Positions 47,005 to 59,522 of a stretch of 64,000 bases of DNA are shown in pieces. Every line of letters starts with the position of its first letter. The stretch's first letter is position 1. Source of the stretch: Abelmoschus esculentus (taxonomy: Eukaryota; Streptophyta; Magnoliopsida; Malvales; Malvaceae); assembly GCA_035048815.1 (NCBI GenBank), contig JAUCBN010000034.1:9278737-9342736 (forward strand), written 5' to 3'. Below the pieces are notes generated by a model that was not told where the DNA came from, did not search any database, and was given only the letters and a program-made list of their open reading frames with translations. The translations under genes and the position numbers were made by a program.

Positions 47005-48448
47005 TAAATGTTATAACATCGTAATTTAAAGAAATTGTACAAACTAGTGAATCAGGTACCAGTATGAGCTTTGGTCATACGAGTAAACGATTGGAGTTGT
47101 ATCAATACGAGTTGAACCATACCGATACTTGTGAAAATTAAGAATTTTTAATAAGCTTATTAGTATCGGTAGCGAGTAAGTTCCTTTAATCAAGGATAAC
47201 ATTTCGATAATTGTATTCAAGTATTATTCTTCGTTGAATTGAATAGTCTAAAATGTCAATTAAATGTAAAAGTAAATAACGAATATTAATAAACGTCTAT
47301 TTAGTTGAGTCACCTTGAATAATGAGAAAAATTAATGAGAACGAATATTGTGTCCTTTTATAACTTGTTAATAAATTGATAAGCTTAATGTGATGGCATA
47401 TTAATTGATAGAAATCATATGGTAATGATAATTATGTTAGAGTTGTGTGGTGCGACTTTCGTGTCATTGTTGTATGATGTGCGAAAGTGAAATCCTTATT
47501 GTGTGCTGATGGAACATTCACTTAGTCGAGTCTTTATTTGGTGGGATCTGAATACCCAGAAATAAAGTGTTATGACATCATTGTTAAAGATCTCGAATGT
47601 ACGTTTCCGACATTGTGTGACACTGAGCCTAATTCAAAAATGTATGATGAATGATTCCGAGTATGGATGTAGAATCCCAATATTGTGTGGTCATAATACT
47701 CATCCTCATGGGTATAAGATTATGATACTTTATGGACGTGAGTCTCACTTAGAGTGTAGAATCTCGATGTTGTTTGGACGCAAACTTCACTCAAAGCGTA
47801 TAATCCTGATATTATGCGAAAACGATCGTCACTCCAAGTTTATGGTTACGACTTTGCGTGTTTTACTCCGATGATTTGGTGGTATCCCATGTGTGATTGG
47901 ATCTTGTGAGCCATGTATGATATTTTTCTATGATTGAGAGTAATTGTTTAGACGACTAGTGGTAGTGCCACATATTTATTTATTTATTATTTTCATGTAC
48001 TAGTTTACATGTTTTTGTTTATGATTAACATGAAGTATAGTAGAGTAGATATGTATTATTGAGCTTTGTAAGCTCAACGTTCAGAATCATTGTTTCCGTA
48101 CGTAGATGAACTGTTGGATAGTGGGATCATTAAGTATTATAAGATAGAGATTATAGCATATGATAATCTTCACAGTATAATATTTGAGTATAGTGGACTA
48201 TGTATTTATAAGACCTAATGTCGTAGAGTCTATACTACTATTTTGTAATTTGTATTAATCAAATTTAAAGTTCAATGTTTTTATTTAAATAGAACTCCTT
48301 TATAATGTTTTAATTATTTATATATATTTTAAATTGTTGGTTTTAAATATTTAAAAAAAATATTAGGCTAAATTCAGTTAGAAATTTTATGGTATTGGTT
48401 TGGGCTTAAGGCCCAAATGTAACATTTTGGTCAAAAGTGTTACATAAA
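47005..48448 (+). mobile_element. Solo LTR, related to the 18-20 kb LTR
   Basis: TGTTATAACATCG begins at 47009 and AAAAGTGTTACA ends at 48444, with TAAA directly outside both ends (47005-47008 and 48445-48448). Inside, 47580-47850 contains decayed units like GAATCTCGATGTTGTTTGGA, matching the 43-bp repeats of the 18-20 kb LTR. The block GAGCTTTGTAAGCTCAACG near 48061 matches CTTCTGTAGCTCAGCG near 19755. I infer two diverged members of one LTR family. The 100-codon frame at 47572-47874 is a by-product of the repeats. Confidence 0.55.
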
Positions 48449-48449
48449 C

Positions 48450-48615
48450 AATAAATTTTAAACTCAAAATCTAAAATTCTAACTCCTAAACTTGAAAATA
48501 AAACCCTAAATTCAAATCCAAAACCTAAAACTCAAAATCTTAAACCCTAGTTAGGACATATTTTGGGTTTTAGGTTTTGAGTTTAGGGTTTAAGTTTAGG
48601 GTTTAAGATTTTTTT
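48450..48615. repeat. Telomere-motif-rich inverted repeat
   Basis: The left half has AAACCCTAAA and TTAAACCCTAG with CAAAACCTAAAACTCAAAAT. The right half has the inverse, GGTTTTAGGTTTTGAGTTTA and AGGGTTTAAG twice. Unit spacing is irregular, so this is not a true telomere array. Confidence 0.6.
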
Positions 48616-49440
48616 ATTTTATTTAAAAATATTTAAAATATAATATATATAAAATAATTTGATTTAAATTTTATTTTAAATAATATATAATTATATGTTA
48701 ATTTCTCGAGATTTTTATTAATCAATTTAATAATATTCAGTGATGTTCAATATTAATATATTTAACAATACTCAACTCACACCATAAAATTTTCAAATTT
48801 TCCTATTTCTTTTAGTTTTAATTTTTATGTTTAATATTTTTTAAATATTTTAGAATTTTTTTTAAAGTTTAATCACAAATTGTGTGTCGCATGTCATTTT
48901 TGAAATGTGTCATGAGTCAATAAATTAACGATTAATTTTACCGTTATAAATCTAATATATTTTGATTAATGACGGCTAAATTGAGTATAAAACGTATATA
49001 AATATATATATTTTTTTAGAAATTATATCATAGATTCGGCTCATCACGTCAGCCGTAGTCTCATCCAATTATAATCACCTACTTCACCACTATCTTATAA
49101 TTCATTTTTTTCAATTTATGAATTTTTTTTACTCATCTTTTCTATATCATTTTAAAAATATAAATTCTGAAAATTATATTAATGACATAACTGATTAATG
49201 ATGGAATAAGTAATTTTATTGGTTAAAAATCACGACTAACATGATAAACCGGGTCTATGATATAATTTTTTTTTTATGGCTAATTTAACCTTATAGTCTA
49301 AAATTTGTTGATACTCCATTATATCAATTTGATCCAACTAATTATCCCCAATTAAGAAAAGAATTAGAAACCGAATTTAGCGGACCCGACAACTCATAAG
49401 GGAAAAAAAATATCCCAACGCTGTCCCATTCATCGCAAAA
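48616..49440. other. AT-rich DNA upstream of MOS11
   Basis: No gene is seen. The proximal 100 bases before the MOS11 start become pyrimidine-rich (TCTGACTCTTCCCTCTTATT), as expected of a plant 5' leader. No clear TATA box is seen. Confidence 0.45.
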
Positions 49441-49505
49441 GGAAAAGTTTCACCGTCTGACTCTTCCCTCTTATTCTTCACGCAGCCCTATTACCAATCG
49501 TCACG

Positions 49506-50827
49506 ATGGCAACAACCATTAAGAAACCACTGGCCGCAGCAACCGCCATCACTGCCGGATCCTCCGCGGATAAGTCAGATCCTCCTACCTTTGTTATCCT
49601 TTCCGGTGCTGATGGAACTGACAAGGAAATCGAGGAATCGAAGACCACCGGGACTACTGTGGGCTCGGCCGCAGGGGATAACAGCGTTCCTGTTAACAAT
49701 ATCCAGAAGAAGATTCGCCGAGCTGAGCGGTTCGGCGTGCCTGTCCAGTTGTCCGAACAAGAGAAGCGTAATTCTAGGGCCGAGAGGTAAATTTCATTTT
49801 AACTTTTCGTTTTAGGTGTTATTTAAGGTTTTCCTTTTGTTTTATGCCTAGTAGATTGAACATTTCTGAAGAGAAGAGAAGAAATTGTTTTGTTTCTAAA
49901 ATTTATATTATAATTTTCTTTAAATGCGATTGTTGATTGTTGTTGCCCTGAGAAGCCTATATTAGTACTCTTGAAATTTGTTCATTGTATAGAATCTATT
50001 AGAAGCCCTTAATTTACAAATCTATAGTCTTAACTTAATCCATTTATTGGCATGCCTGTGTTATAATCTTACTTTGTTACCTATTTGGCTCAGTTTCTTG
50101 TTGTATTGAAATGAATTTCTTTTTACGATAAAGGTCTAGCAATTGTAGTTGTGGAAGTTGAACCCCATTTCTTTAGTTTTCTTTGTGTTTGTTGATTTGT
50201 GGAATTTGGCAGGTTTGGCACCGCACCCAGCTCAAAGGGATCAGAAGCATCGAAGCAATCGGAGGAGGTGAAGAGGAAGGCTAGGGCAGAGAGGTTTTTG
50301 TCTTTACCAGTTACCACATTTATCCAGTCATGATTTTGATCAGAGTTGCATTTAATTTATTTATTAATTCTTTTCCTGGGTTCCCAGGTTTGGGCTTGCT
50401 GTACCCTCTACAGCTGTTGAAGAGGAAGAGAAAAAGAAAGCTCGTCTGGCCCGATTTGCACCATATGCCAAATCTGATACAGTGGAAGGAGAAAAGAGAA
50501 AAGCAAGGGCAATCAGGTACGCCCCAATGCTAAAGCACCGTTTCCTACATTGAGGATGCCTATAAATGCCTAAAGAAGTCTTTATTGAATAAGGTTTATG
50601 TATGTTGAGATTAAAATTTGACAATTTCCTGGCCTTTCCAGGTTTTCTAATCCCAGGTCAAGTTCTTTAGCACAGGTAAATGACAAGAGGAATATTGAAC
50701 CCGTAAGGGCTTAATTAGTTTTTTCTATGGGAAATTTCATGGATCTGAGAAAAATCCCAGTGTTTTAATGGTGTATACTCTTTTTCAGGAGGCTCCTATC
50801 GCTGGAAAGGCTGGGGGAGTGCTCTGA
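49506..50827 (+). CDS. MOS11: MOS11/CIP29-type mRNA-export factor
   Basis: Five coding exons, 49506-49786, 50213-50293, 50388-50516, 50642-50702 and 50789-50827, join in frame to 196 residues. The product resembles Arabidopsis MOS11, the plant relative of human CIP29/SARNP and yeast Tho1. These act with UAP56/DDX39-type helicases in nuclear mRNA export; MOS11 is also needed for some immune receptor phenotypes. I see an Ala/Ser/Thr-rich, probably disordered N-terminus (1-60) and then five basic motifs of the form R-x-x-RF: R72-F76, R91-F95, R118-F122, R140-F144 and R161-F165. No N-terminal SAP domain is recognisable, which sets it apart from CIP29. Introns 1-3 split the Arg before Phe in motifs 2, 3 and 5. 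The short C-terminus ends GKAGGVL. Confidence 0.88.
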
Positions 50828-51320
50828 ATAGTTACAGTAGTTAGAAGGTATCCTTGGGGGTACAAATTGCTGTATGCACACACATTTAGTTGTTTAAATA
50901 GGTCCAGCCATTTTATTATGAGTTACTCATATATTTTTTTCTTTTCCTTTTCAGGTCCAGTGTCCTAACAGCATGTGATTCTCTGAAGCTTCTTTACAGT
51001 GTTTTTTCTAACATCAAAATTCTAAGAGAAGTGTTCCATCCCCAGAATAATTTCTAAATCAGCTGCAAGGTGCTTTATGGTGTCTTCTCATTTGGTGAGG
51101 CCAATTGGAATCAACCACCTGGAGTGTTAACCTATCTTAAATCTTACAAAGAGTATTAGAAATTCTGGAGTAATGGGGTTAGAAATTTTCTAGTTTTCCA
51201 GTTAATTTAATCGAGAAAGTATGAAGTTGGCTACTAGATTCATCTTAAAAATTAATGAGTTTGTTTCTTACACAGTTTTGAGTTTTATAGTATGATCAAG
51301 TGTGAGACAGCAGTAATATT
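50828..51320 (+). other. MOS11 3' untranslated region, possibly spliced
   Basis: A GT-AG pair consistent with a 3' UTR intron lies at 50848-50954 (GTATCC to TTTTCAG). It starts only 20 bases after the stop codon, too close to trigger decay under the usual 50-base rule. The polyadenylation site is uncertain. Confidence 0.45.
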
Positions 51321-52050
51321 CATATTGAGTCTTACATCTATTTCCATGGGTTAAAATAGCAAATGGTATATGCTTCTTATGAATTCGTACACTTACTGCT
51401 TTTTATTATAAGGTTTGTAGTGTCTGTTTTTTGTGTGTGGAGGTTTTGCTTTTGGCGCAGGACAAATGATATACTTAGATACCTTTGTTTGATCAAAGAT
51501 GGGTAAGTTTGTTTTCTGTATTTACATTAGAAATGATTCGGAAGTCTGCATTCTTGGATTTGGTTAGTAGGCTTATCTTTAGTTAATTAGATTGTTTTTG
51601 TTCATTCATTCTCTCTGTCATCTTGTAGCTTTGAATTTCTTTTATATAAAAATGAAACGAATAAAACAATTTGTCAGATAGGTGCATGTTAATTCAGTAT
51701 ATATTTTGCAGGCTTGCATGCATATGGTTGCTGTATGTGATGACTGACCTGCTTTAGTTCCACTGAATTAGATGGTTATCTTTCTCTGAAGATTGCTCAT
51801 GGGCAGTCTTTTCGTGGATAAGCTTATATATTCCAAACCCTGAAACTTTTTCCTAAGCCTGTTGCTTGAGCATCTCTGAATTTTCTCATTTTGGATTTGA
51901 GATGAGTGAACAGTCCCCTTTTAGGTGTTTAGTTGCTTCCATTGGCCTCATCAGGTGAATTGGCTAATTTATTTTAGATCATATATGCTGCAATTGAAGG
52001 CTGTTTAATCAATGTTTACTTGTTTGTCATGTAATATTATTATTTTTAAT
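51321..52050. other. Non-coding DNA downstream of MOS11
   Basis: GC-balanced but without a continuous frame or known motif. It could be extended 3' UTR or a decayed gene. Confidence 0.4.
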
Positions 52051-55000
52051 ATTTAGAGTTTTTTATACCATTTTGGAAGTTTAAATTAATATCGTATTTT
52101 AATGCTTGCAAAACCTTGTGATATTATATTTTGAATTTGGATTTATCGATGGACAATTTTTTTTTTATGAGATCAGGTTTAGTTTATGGTTCAAATATAA
52201 CATCAGAATTTAGGGTGTTACATCTTGACATTTTTTGGAGTTTATTTTTAATTTTTAAAAACTATTAAATTTATTTAATTGAGTTCAAAACGTTTCAAAA
52301 CTATTTTAAATATATTTTAAAGTTATTTAGACTTTAAATAAATGTTATAATATTTTAAATTAATCTAAAAGTATTTTTAATTATTATATCAAATTAAAAA
52401 TCTAAAGTAATGAAGAGTGGGAATTCTTTTTAGCTAATGAAGAGAGGGAAATTTTTTAGGCTTAAGTGCTTGAGGTATATAGAACTATTAAACTTCTATT
52501 TTTAATTAAATATAAATTTATTTTAAAATTAAATCAAATAAATATTTTGAGCAATTTAAGTTTGACTTTTTGAGTTATAATTTTCACGTCGTATTTTGTT
52601 ATTTTGGCATGGAGGATTTTTTTTAAAAAAAGTCTAGAAAACTAAAAAAATATAGATATATAAATTTTTTAAATTTAAAATGTTATTAAATATTACTAAT
52701 TGACATAGTGTAAGGATACTTAAATTGTCTCACATTAATGGAGTTTAAATTCCAATATAAAAATATAATATCTCTATTTAATAAAAACAATATTTAAAAC
52801 TTATAAAACTTAATGTATATATATAAATGAAATAAAAACAAAATATTTAAAAAACAACAAAATTGTTGAAAATTCTAAAAAAAAATTGTAAAAGCACTTT
52901 TGAAATATAAATTATTAAATAATTTTTATTAAACATATTAAAATATTCATTAAAATGATTAAATTTATAATACAATTATAATAACATAATTTTTTTTTCA
53001 CAAAACATCCGTAAATAACTCAATCATACACATGCAATTCACACTCAAACAATACGATCCTATCAAAACTTTTAAATGTTTTTAGAATCCTTTAGAAATT
53101 TTACAATTTTTAATACAATATATTTTATGTTTTCTGAATTTTTTTACAATATTTTATAATTTTAAAATATCGTATAATGTTTAATAATATCTAATCATTC
53201 TTAATAATTTGAAAGTTTCAAATATTTTTAACTTTAAATAATGTTTTATAATTTTGAAAAACTTTATAATGTTTTAGAGTTTTAACATTATAATATATTT
53301 TAAATAAATTTTTAAAATTTTAAAATTTCAAAATATCATTTATTTTTATTATTTTTAAAATAATGTTTTTCAAAAATATGAAAGATAAAACTATTAGTGT
53401 TAATTCTCAGCATCATTCAAATAAGTGAATCGATGAAATTTTAGGGTATAAAAGATTAGTTGAAAAAAATAAAAACTTAATTGACTTTTTTTTTTTAATT
53501 CAAAGTTTTTCATGCATACTTAAGTTTTTTAATATATTTATGGTATGTTTTTTTTTTCGGGTTAATGCATATTTGGTCCTTAGACTCAACTTCGGGTTAA
53601 TTAAATTTAAGTTTGTGTGATCAAATTAATAATTTGATTCAAATTAGATTGGTTTTGACTCGATCTAGGTCTAAACTATCATTAAATTGATTCTAACTTA
53701 GATTTGAATTAGTTTTAGGTCAGGTTAATACTAAATTCTGATCAAAATTGTTTAGATACAATTATACTTAATTATTGGTTTTATTCAAGTTTGGATGAAT
53801 ATTGGGGCGAGATTTTACGAAACGGTAGTTCCGCTTTCACAATAGATGACTTTTAGTAGTAGCATTTTTTTTTTCCAGATTCAACACTTATTTTTTGTCG
53901 AGTCATATCAGATTGCAAGTTTATGAGAATTGATTGTTATTTATTACTTCTTTTAATCTATTGTGATTTGAAACATAAATACCACTTTACGTCATTTGAT
54001 AATTGCGTGATTGATTATTAAAAGATGTGTAATTTTCTTTTAAATAATAATAAGGTAAACTATATACTTTATCATTAAATTATGAACGAGATTTTATTTT
54101 AATTATTGAATTATTAATTTGTCAATTAAACCATTAAAATTTTAAAATTAGTTTAAATTAAGCTAATGCCGACTAGCTTTCGACAAAGATAATGACGTGA
54201 TACTTAAGTATTTTTTTATAATTATATATTTGGTTTTCGTTATTTACATAATCTTTTAATTTGTCATAATTTTAATTTTTCAATAAATTCAATTCACCAA
54301 TCATACGATGATATATGATGGATAGAATTTAAATGATTTATTATTTAATTTAATAAATGTATTTTCCACCCATATATGAGATATGTGACACAACGAGTCG
54401 AGTTTATACTAGGTCATGTCAATTAACATGTCAAATCAGTAATAAGTCGTATTAAGTCAAATCTCGAGTCGTTTTAATTTGTGTTATAACATATATTTAC
54501 CAAGCTAACATTGGGTTGAGTTCATATTATATCAGGTATAGTCGAGTTCAATAATAACATTATCGAGTTCAATTCGGTTCATGTCGTTCTCAAGTCACGT
54601 ACAAGTCAGGTTTAGATTCAGAATAAGTGAGTCCAACTCGGGTTTGAACCAACATCAAATCTTATTCGAGCCAAGTTTGGGTCATCATCACCTAAGATCG
54701 CAAATAATTCAAACTTAAATCGGTTTCTCTCAAGTTTCTAGATGGGGAGAATTTTTTATACCCTATCCATAAGTACCTAATTGAGTTTTGAATTTTGTTG
54801 ACCCATTCAATTATGAATTTAGCCAAGTATCTAGTTGATACTTGAACTCGAAAGTAATCAAACATATTAATATAAAATCTTCACTCTATTTAAATCTTAC
54901 TTATGTGTCACCTTTATCTAATGAACGGATGTTACATGTGTTTAAAAATACACTCTTAGATTTAGTCTTAAATACCTAGTTGTTATATAAACTTTTTTGT

Positions 55001-55300
55001 GGATCTCTTATTTATTTATTTATTTATTTTATACATTTCTTATATTATCTCTAATCTATTTGTAACAACCAATAGATTTTAGATTCTGAATCCAAATCGT
55101 TTGCTCACTTTCTTTATCTTTATTTATTTTCACTCTGAAAAATTAGGTACAGGGGATTAAGATTAAATATTTAGGTCTATAGTTTTGAGCATTAGGGTAT
55201 AGTGTATTTTAGGATTTAGTGTTTAGGACTTAGAATTTAGAGTTACGACATAAAAGTTAATTTTTTTAGTGTGGAGACATGAAAAAAATGGATTTTTTTC
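52051..55300. other. AT-rich intergenic DNA
   Basis: Long A/T-rich stretch. At 54370-54720 GAGTC/AAGTC-type phrases recur and may mark an old element without definable ends. No gene is seen. Confidence 0.45.
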
Positions 55301-55990
55301 AGTATTGATGTTGATTTTGAGCGACACTAAACAAGAAAGTGGAGATGATAGTCGAAGCAAGGTGTAGGAAAGATAATGAGCGGTTCACTCGTTGTGAGAC
55401 GATCTTAGAGCCATGAAGGATTATGGATGATTTTTGAGTTAGGTGGTTCTCCCCTAGTTGACTTTGGAGTCAAAGTCGTGAATTATGTCAGCACGAAGGT
55501 TGGACGATGATTGTCAGTGGTCGATTATGGTTCAACCATTTTGATATGGGTGGAGAGTCACTACTCATGAAAGCAATGAGTGGAATGGATCGATGTTGAA
55601 TGGGTGTGATAGTCATTGTGTTGAGTTGAGGGGATCGATATGGATAAAACATCTCATTTGCCTTTGGTCTTAGGTATTTATATCCTCTTAGAGTTGTAGA
55701 TGACATGATGGTTGATGAGAGTGTGCCAGGTGTCACGGACTTCACCCTTAGTTTATTCGGTCGTTAAGTCGTACGATACTTGAAAAGTGTTTTTCTCGAT
55801 CAAGTCAATCTTTTATCCCGATAGATATGCTCAAAACAAGCAAGCAACTTATTAGTCTCGTTCCATAATAAGATCCCATAAATCACAAGTCGAACATGTG
55901 GGGCATAAATGCAAACGTGTAAAACTAATATTGATTTTGATATGAAAATTATGATAAAAGACTTATTCTGTAATAAATTTTTAAGTTACA
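55301..55990. other. GC-balanced segment, probable LTR debris
   Basis: The stretch is less AT-rich than its neighbours and includes GTGCCAGGTGTCACGGACTT near 55720. An 85-codon minus-strand frame (55488-55745) matches nothing I know. LTR-derived sequence is the likeliest source. Confidence 0.3.
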
Positions 55991-57080
55991 AGTCAAAACT
56001 AAGGTTTCAAGTCAAGCCAAGAACTTTGAAATAATTTTCTCTAAGTGTTTTTATACGAGCGTATCGATACCACTAGAAAAGGTATCGATACCGTCCTTTG
56101 TTTTTGAAAGCTTGTTCTTGAGACTAAGAACAAGTATCGATAGACGTTTCGATACCGGGACCTCACTGCCAACAAATGTTTTGAACCCAGTATCGAACCA
56201 TGCTTGATTTTTTTAATTAATTTAAAAATATTAAAAAATAAGGCTTACTGTTTCGATATCTGTACCGATACCCCAAATCCTCAACGGCTATTTTAAACAT
56301 TAAAGGAGTTGACCGTTGGTGGCAGTTAAAGCTTTAAATGGTGGTTACTCCATTTCGATACCCGTATCGATACCAAACTTCACATTTTACTTCAGGTATC
56401 GATACCCATTTCGATACGCCCTTTAATGAATGCACAACGTCTCTTTCTATTTGTGGTCTGTTTCGAAACAGGTAGCCCGTGTTTCGATACCAGTTTTATT
56501 AGAGTGCATTTATGATGGAAAAAGAAGGCTCCAACGTCTATATTTACATCTCTAACAACCCCAACGGTTATAAATCATTGAGAAGGTATAAATTGAAGCA
56601 TTTTGAGCAGCATTAACAACTATTGAACCTCAAGCATCATCAAAGCACAATAATCCGACTCCCAAACACTCCAATGAAAATCTTGACTCTCAACTCTTGT
56701 ATTTCAATTTGTTTCTTTGTAATTGAGTTTGGGGAGAGTATATTTGTAATTGGGGCATATATTTCTTGTGAGAGAATTCTTTTAGCCCATGCTTATCTCT
56801 TGTAATCCTTTGTGAGGATCAAGTCAATTTTGGGTAGAAAATTGACTTGTTTGTAAAGGTTATCCCTTGAACCTAGAAAAAGATTGAATTCTTTTAGTGA
56901 ATTGGTTTCAAAATCCTTAGTGGGAGCTAAGGTAGTGGATGTAGAGCTTGTTCCGAAGCTTGAACCACTATAAATCTTTGTGTTCTTTATTTACCATATT
57001 TTACCAAAAATCTTCCATCAATTTTTAAATAGCCAATTCACCCCCTCTTGGCCAATTCCATTGATTGATCAACTCAACAA
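55991..57080 (+). repeat. Ty1-copia 5' LTR (left end not fixed)
   Basis: It ends ATTGATCAACTCAACA directly before a copia primer-binding site. GTATCGATAC palindromes cluster at about 56060-56420, with single-sided TTTCGATACC copies beyond. A leader-like, gene-poor stretch with polyadenylation-type sequences lies at 56550-57050. The right boundary near 57079 is firm from the primer site; the left boundary is a guess. Confidence 0.6.
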
Positions 57081-57081
57081 T

Positions 57082-57093
57082 TGGTATCAGAGC
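57082..57093 (+). promoter_or_regulatory. Copia primer-binding site (initiator tRNA-Met)
   Basis: TGGTATCAGAGC is the classic complement of the 3' end of initiator tRNA-Met that primes reverse transcription in plant copia elements. Confidence 0.9.
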
Positions 57094-57166
57094 TAGATCT
57101 TTGAAGGGATTCACATCCACCAAAGAAGATCCAAGGAGTGTTAATCATCATCTCAAGTCAAATCCA

Positions 57167-58195
57167 ATGGCCTCTACTTCCGGAAGTTGGAACGAGTCTC
57201 ACTCCATCACAAAGTCACCCTTCTTCAATGGTGACAACTACCCTTATTGGAAGAATCGATGAGGTTGTTCATCAACTCCAATGATTATGTCCTTTGGGAT
57301 ATAATTGAAGATGTTCCCTCAATTCCAATGAAGTTAGAAGGAGATAGACAAGTACCGAAGAAGAGGAACGAGATGACCGATGAGGAGAGAAGAAGGATGT
57401 CCAAAAACAACAAAGCTCTACACATCCTCTTTTGTTCTCTTGGTCCCGACATTTACTCCAAGATGTCATCTTGCACAAGTGCCAAAGAAGTATGAGACTC
57501 TTTGGAGACTACATATGAGGGCACCAACGATGTCAAGGAGACTAAGATTGGTCTTCTCAATCTTAACTATGAAAATTTCAAGATGGAGCCGGATGAAGAC
57601 ATCACCAAAATGTTTGATCGGTTATTGGTTATAGTAAATGGTCTCAAAGATTTTGGTGAAGTCATATCGGAGGAGAAACTCGTGAGAAAGCTTATCTACT
57701 CTCTTCCCGAGTCTTGGGATAGCAAGAGAACGACCATTATTGAAGCCAATAACCTCAAGACTCTTAAACTCGATGGTCTTGTGGATCTCTTCTCACCCAT
57801 GAGATCATGAAGAAAGGAAGAGAAGAAGAGAGAAAGAAGGAAGATGTGAAGCTAGAAAAGAGAGAAGTTGAAAAGGAAAAAGCAAGGGATTGCATTAAAA
57901 GCTTCAACATCTCAAGAAGAGGTGGATTCAAGTGAAGAGGATGAGCTTGAAGAGTTGGCTATGGTAGCCAAACGATTCACAAGGCTCATGAGGGCAAATC
58001 GGAATAGGAGATTCCAAAGAAAGAAGAATTTAAATAAAAGAGCAAAGAAGATAAGAAGGATCAAATCATTGGCTATGAATGCAAGAAGCCCGGTCACATT
58101 AGGACCGATTGCCCACAATACAAAAGGAAGGGTTTTGAGAATAAGAAGAAGCAAAAGGCTCATGTTGCCACATGGAGTTGTTGTGTGTATAAATA
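57167..58195 (+). pseudogene. Ty1-copia gag, broken and truncated
   Basis: Gag starts with ATG at 57167 (MASTSG, then SPFFNGDNYPYWKN), the DUF4219/UBN2-type capsid seen in plant copia elements. It continues with LLNLNYENFKMEPDEDITKM, LVRKLIYSLPESWDSK and a Lys/Arg-rich part. Near 58072-58112 is the zinc knuckle YECKKPGHIRTDC, whose first Cys is lost (Gly in its place). Lesions include frameshifts near 57255, 57795 and 57885 and a stop at 57493-57495 where Trp is expected. Protease, integrase and reverse transcriptase are absent: the element is cut off just after the knuckle, next to the Athila-like LTR at 58233. Confidence 0.85.
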
Positions 58196-58232
58196 GAGCA
58201 AATTGTGTAGTGTACACGTCGTAAGTAATAAG

Positions 58233-59522
58233 TGATAAGTATTTATCGGATTATCGTCTCCAAAGGGATTGATATACTTAATATGTCTTCTTTGATATTC
58301 TTGTCCTGTAGAAGAAATAAAGTAAAAACACAAGTAGGAAGGATGTTTGAGTAAACTAATAAAAACAAAATAAAGGTAGTGAGAACAAATGAGGAGAGTG
58401 GGCAGGATCCAGTTGCGTTGTACTGTGGAATCGACCGACTTGTTTCTGTCCAATGCTATCGCATGACTCTACCTCGGCAGTACTGCAGATTACTGCCTCG
58501 GCAGCGACAATGCGTGTCTGCCGCGATAATCCTTTGCTCTTGGGTAGACCTCACTAAGATTCGGCAAAGTGTCCTTGGATGGCTCCGCTTATCCCTAAGT
58601 CGAAACACTGTTGATAATCAGTCCTTGATGATACCTCCCAGCGTGAATCAATTCCAACTATCAACCAATCTCACACTTCTTTTAGCCGCTGAAACTCCAA
58701 CCTATCCCTAGGCCGAGTTAGTATTTTTCAAATACCTTACTTACTCCTTTCGTGAATCTATTCCAACTATCAACCAATCTCACACTTCGAGTCTAGATAA
58801 ATGGATTACTCACAAACTTCCCTCCCGGGCTTGGATGCAAGAACAAAGAATGGCAAAGAGTAAGCAAATCTTAATGTTTTATTGCATTGAAACGAGAAAC
58901 AAAGTATAATCTCCTTTCACAAGTACTCGACAACCTTTACCTAACCCTAAGAAAGCTTAGAACATGATGAAAGGAAGAACAATAATTCTTAGGGTTGAAC
59001 TCTCTCTAATTCGCCTTGCCTAATACATTGGACGGCTATGGTATATATAGTCTAGGTCTAGGGTAAACCTTTCCTAAGTAGGAATACTACTTGGAGTAGG
59101 ATTACAATTATTCCCATAAATCAAATATTTCCAAGTTTATTTCAACTAGGCGACTTTTCCCTTGTGGACTTTGACTTGGGCTTTCCTCGTGCTAGCCAGC
59201 TTCGATCTATGTGCTGCATGTCCAGAATCGTCCAGTGTATTTTTATCTTCCAATCGCCTACAGTATTGATGCTGGAGCTTCAACTGCTTCCGCAGCCCAG
59301 CTTCTGCCTCGGCCTCAACCCTGCCTCGGCAGTACGTGTTCCTGCATGTACAGAAGATATCGTAAATTCTGCATTTTTCTGTAAATATTAACTTTATGAG
59401 TTATAATAGCAGAATATCCGAATATTGCATATTAAGCGCATGCATCAGTCCAAGTAAGTATGAGATAAGTGCTTATTACCCATGAAAGGTGTATAAAATA
59501 ATGATCTTTTGAGCACTTATCA
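58233..59522 (-). mobile_element. 3' LTR of Athila-like Ty3-gypsy element
   Basis: The 1290-bp unit begins TGATAAGTATTTATC and ends GCACTTATCA on the + strand; its ends are inverted copies of TGATAAGT(G/A). On the element's sense (minus) strand it follows directly after a polypurine tract (TTTGGGGGTA, 59532-59523), which places it as the 3' LTR. The pentamer before it is ATAAG (58228-58232). The matching duplication should lie beyond the right edge of the window. The 110-codon + strand frame at 58379-58711 is not a gene. Confidence 0.75.

Noticed and set aside
48450..48615. True interstitial telomere array
   Set aside because: Motifs are irregularly spaced and occur in both orientations rather than as a head-to-tail TTTAGGG run.
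49478..49815. Alternative frames over MOS11 exon 1
   Set aside because: Only the frame starting at 49506 joins through GT-AG introns to the conserved R-x-x-RF motifs.
55488..55745. 85-codon minus-strand frame as a gene
   Set aside because: No recognisable domain, no splice context, and surroundings that look like LTR debris.
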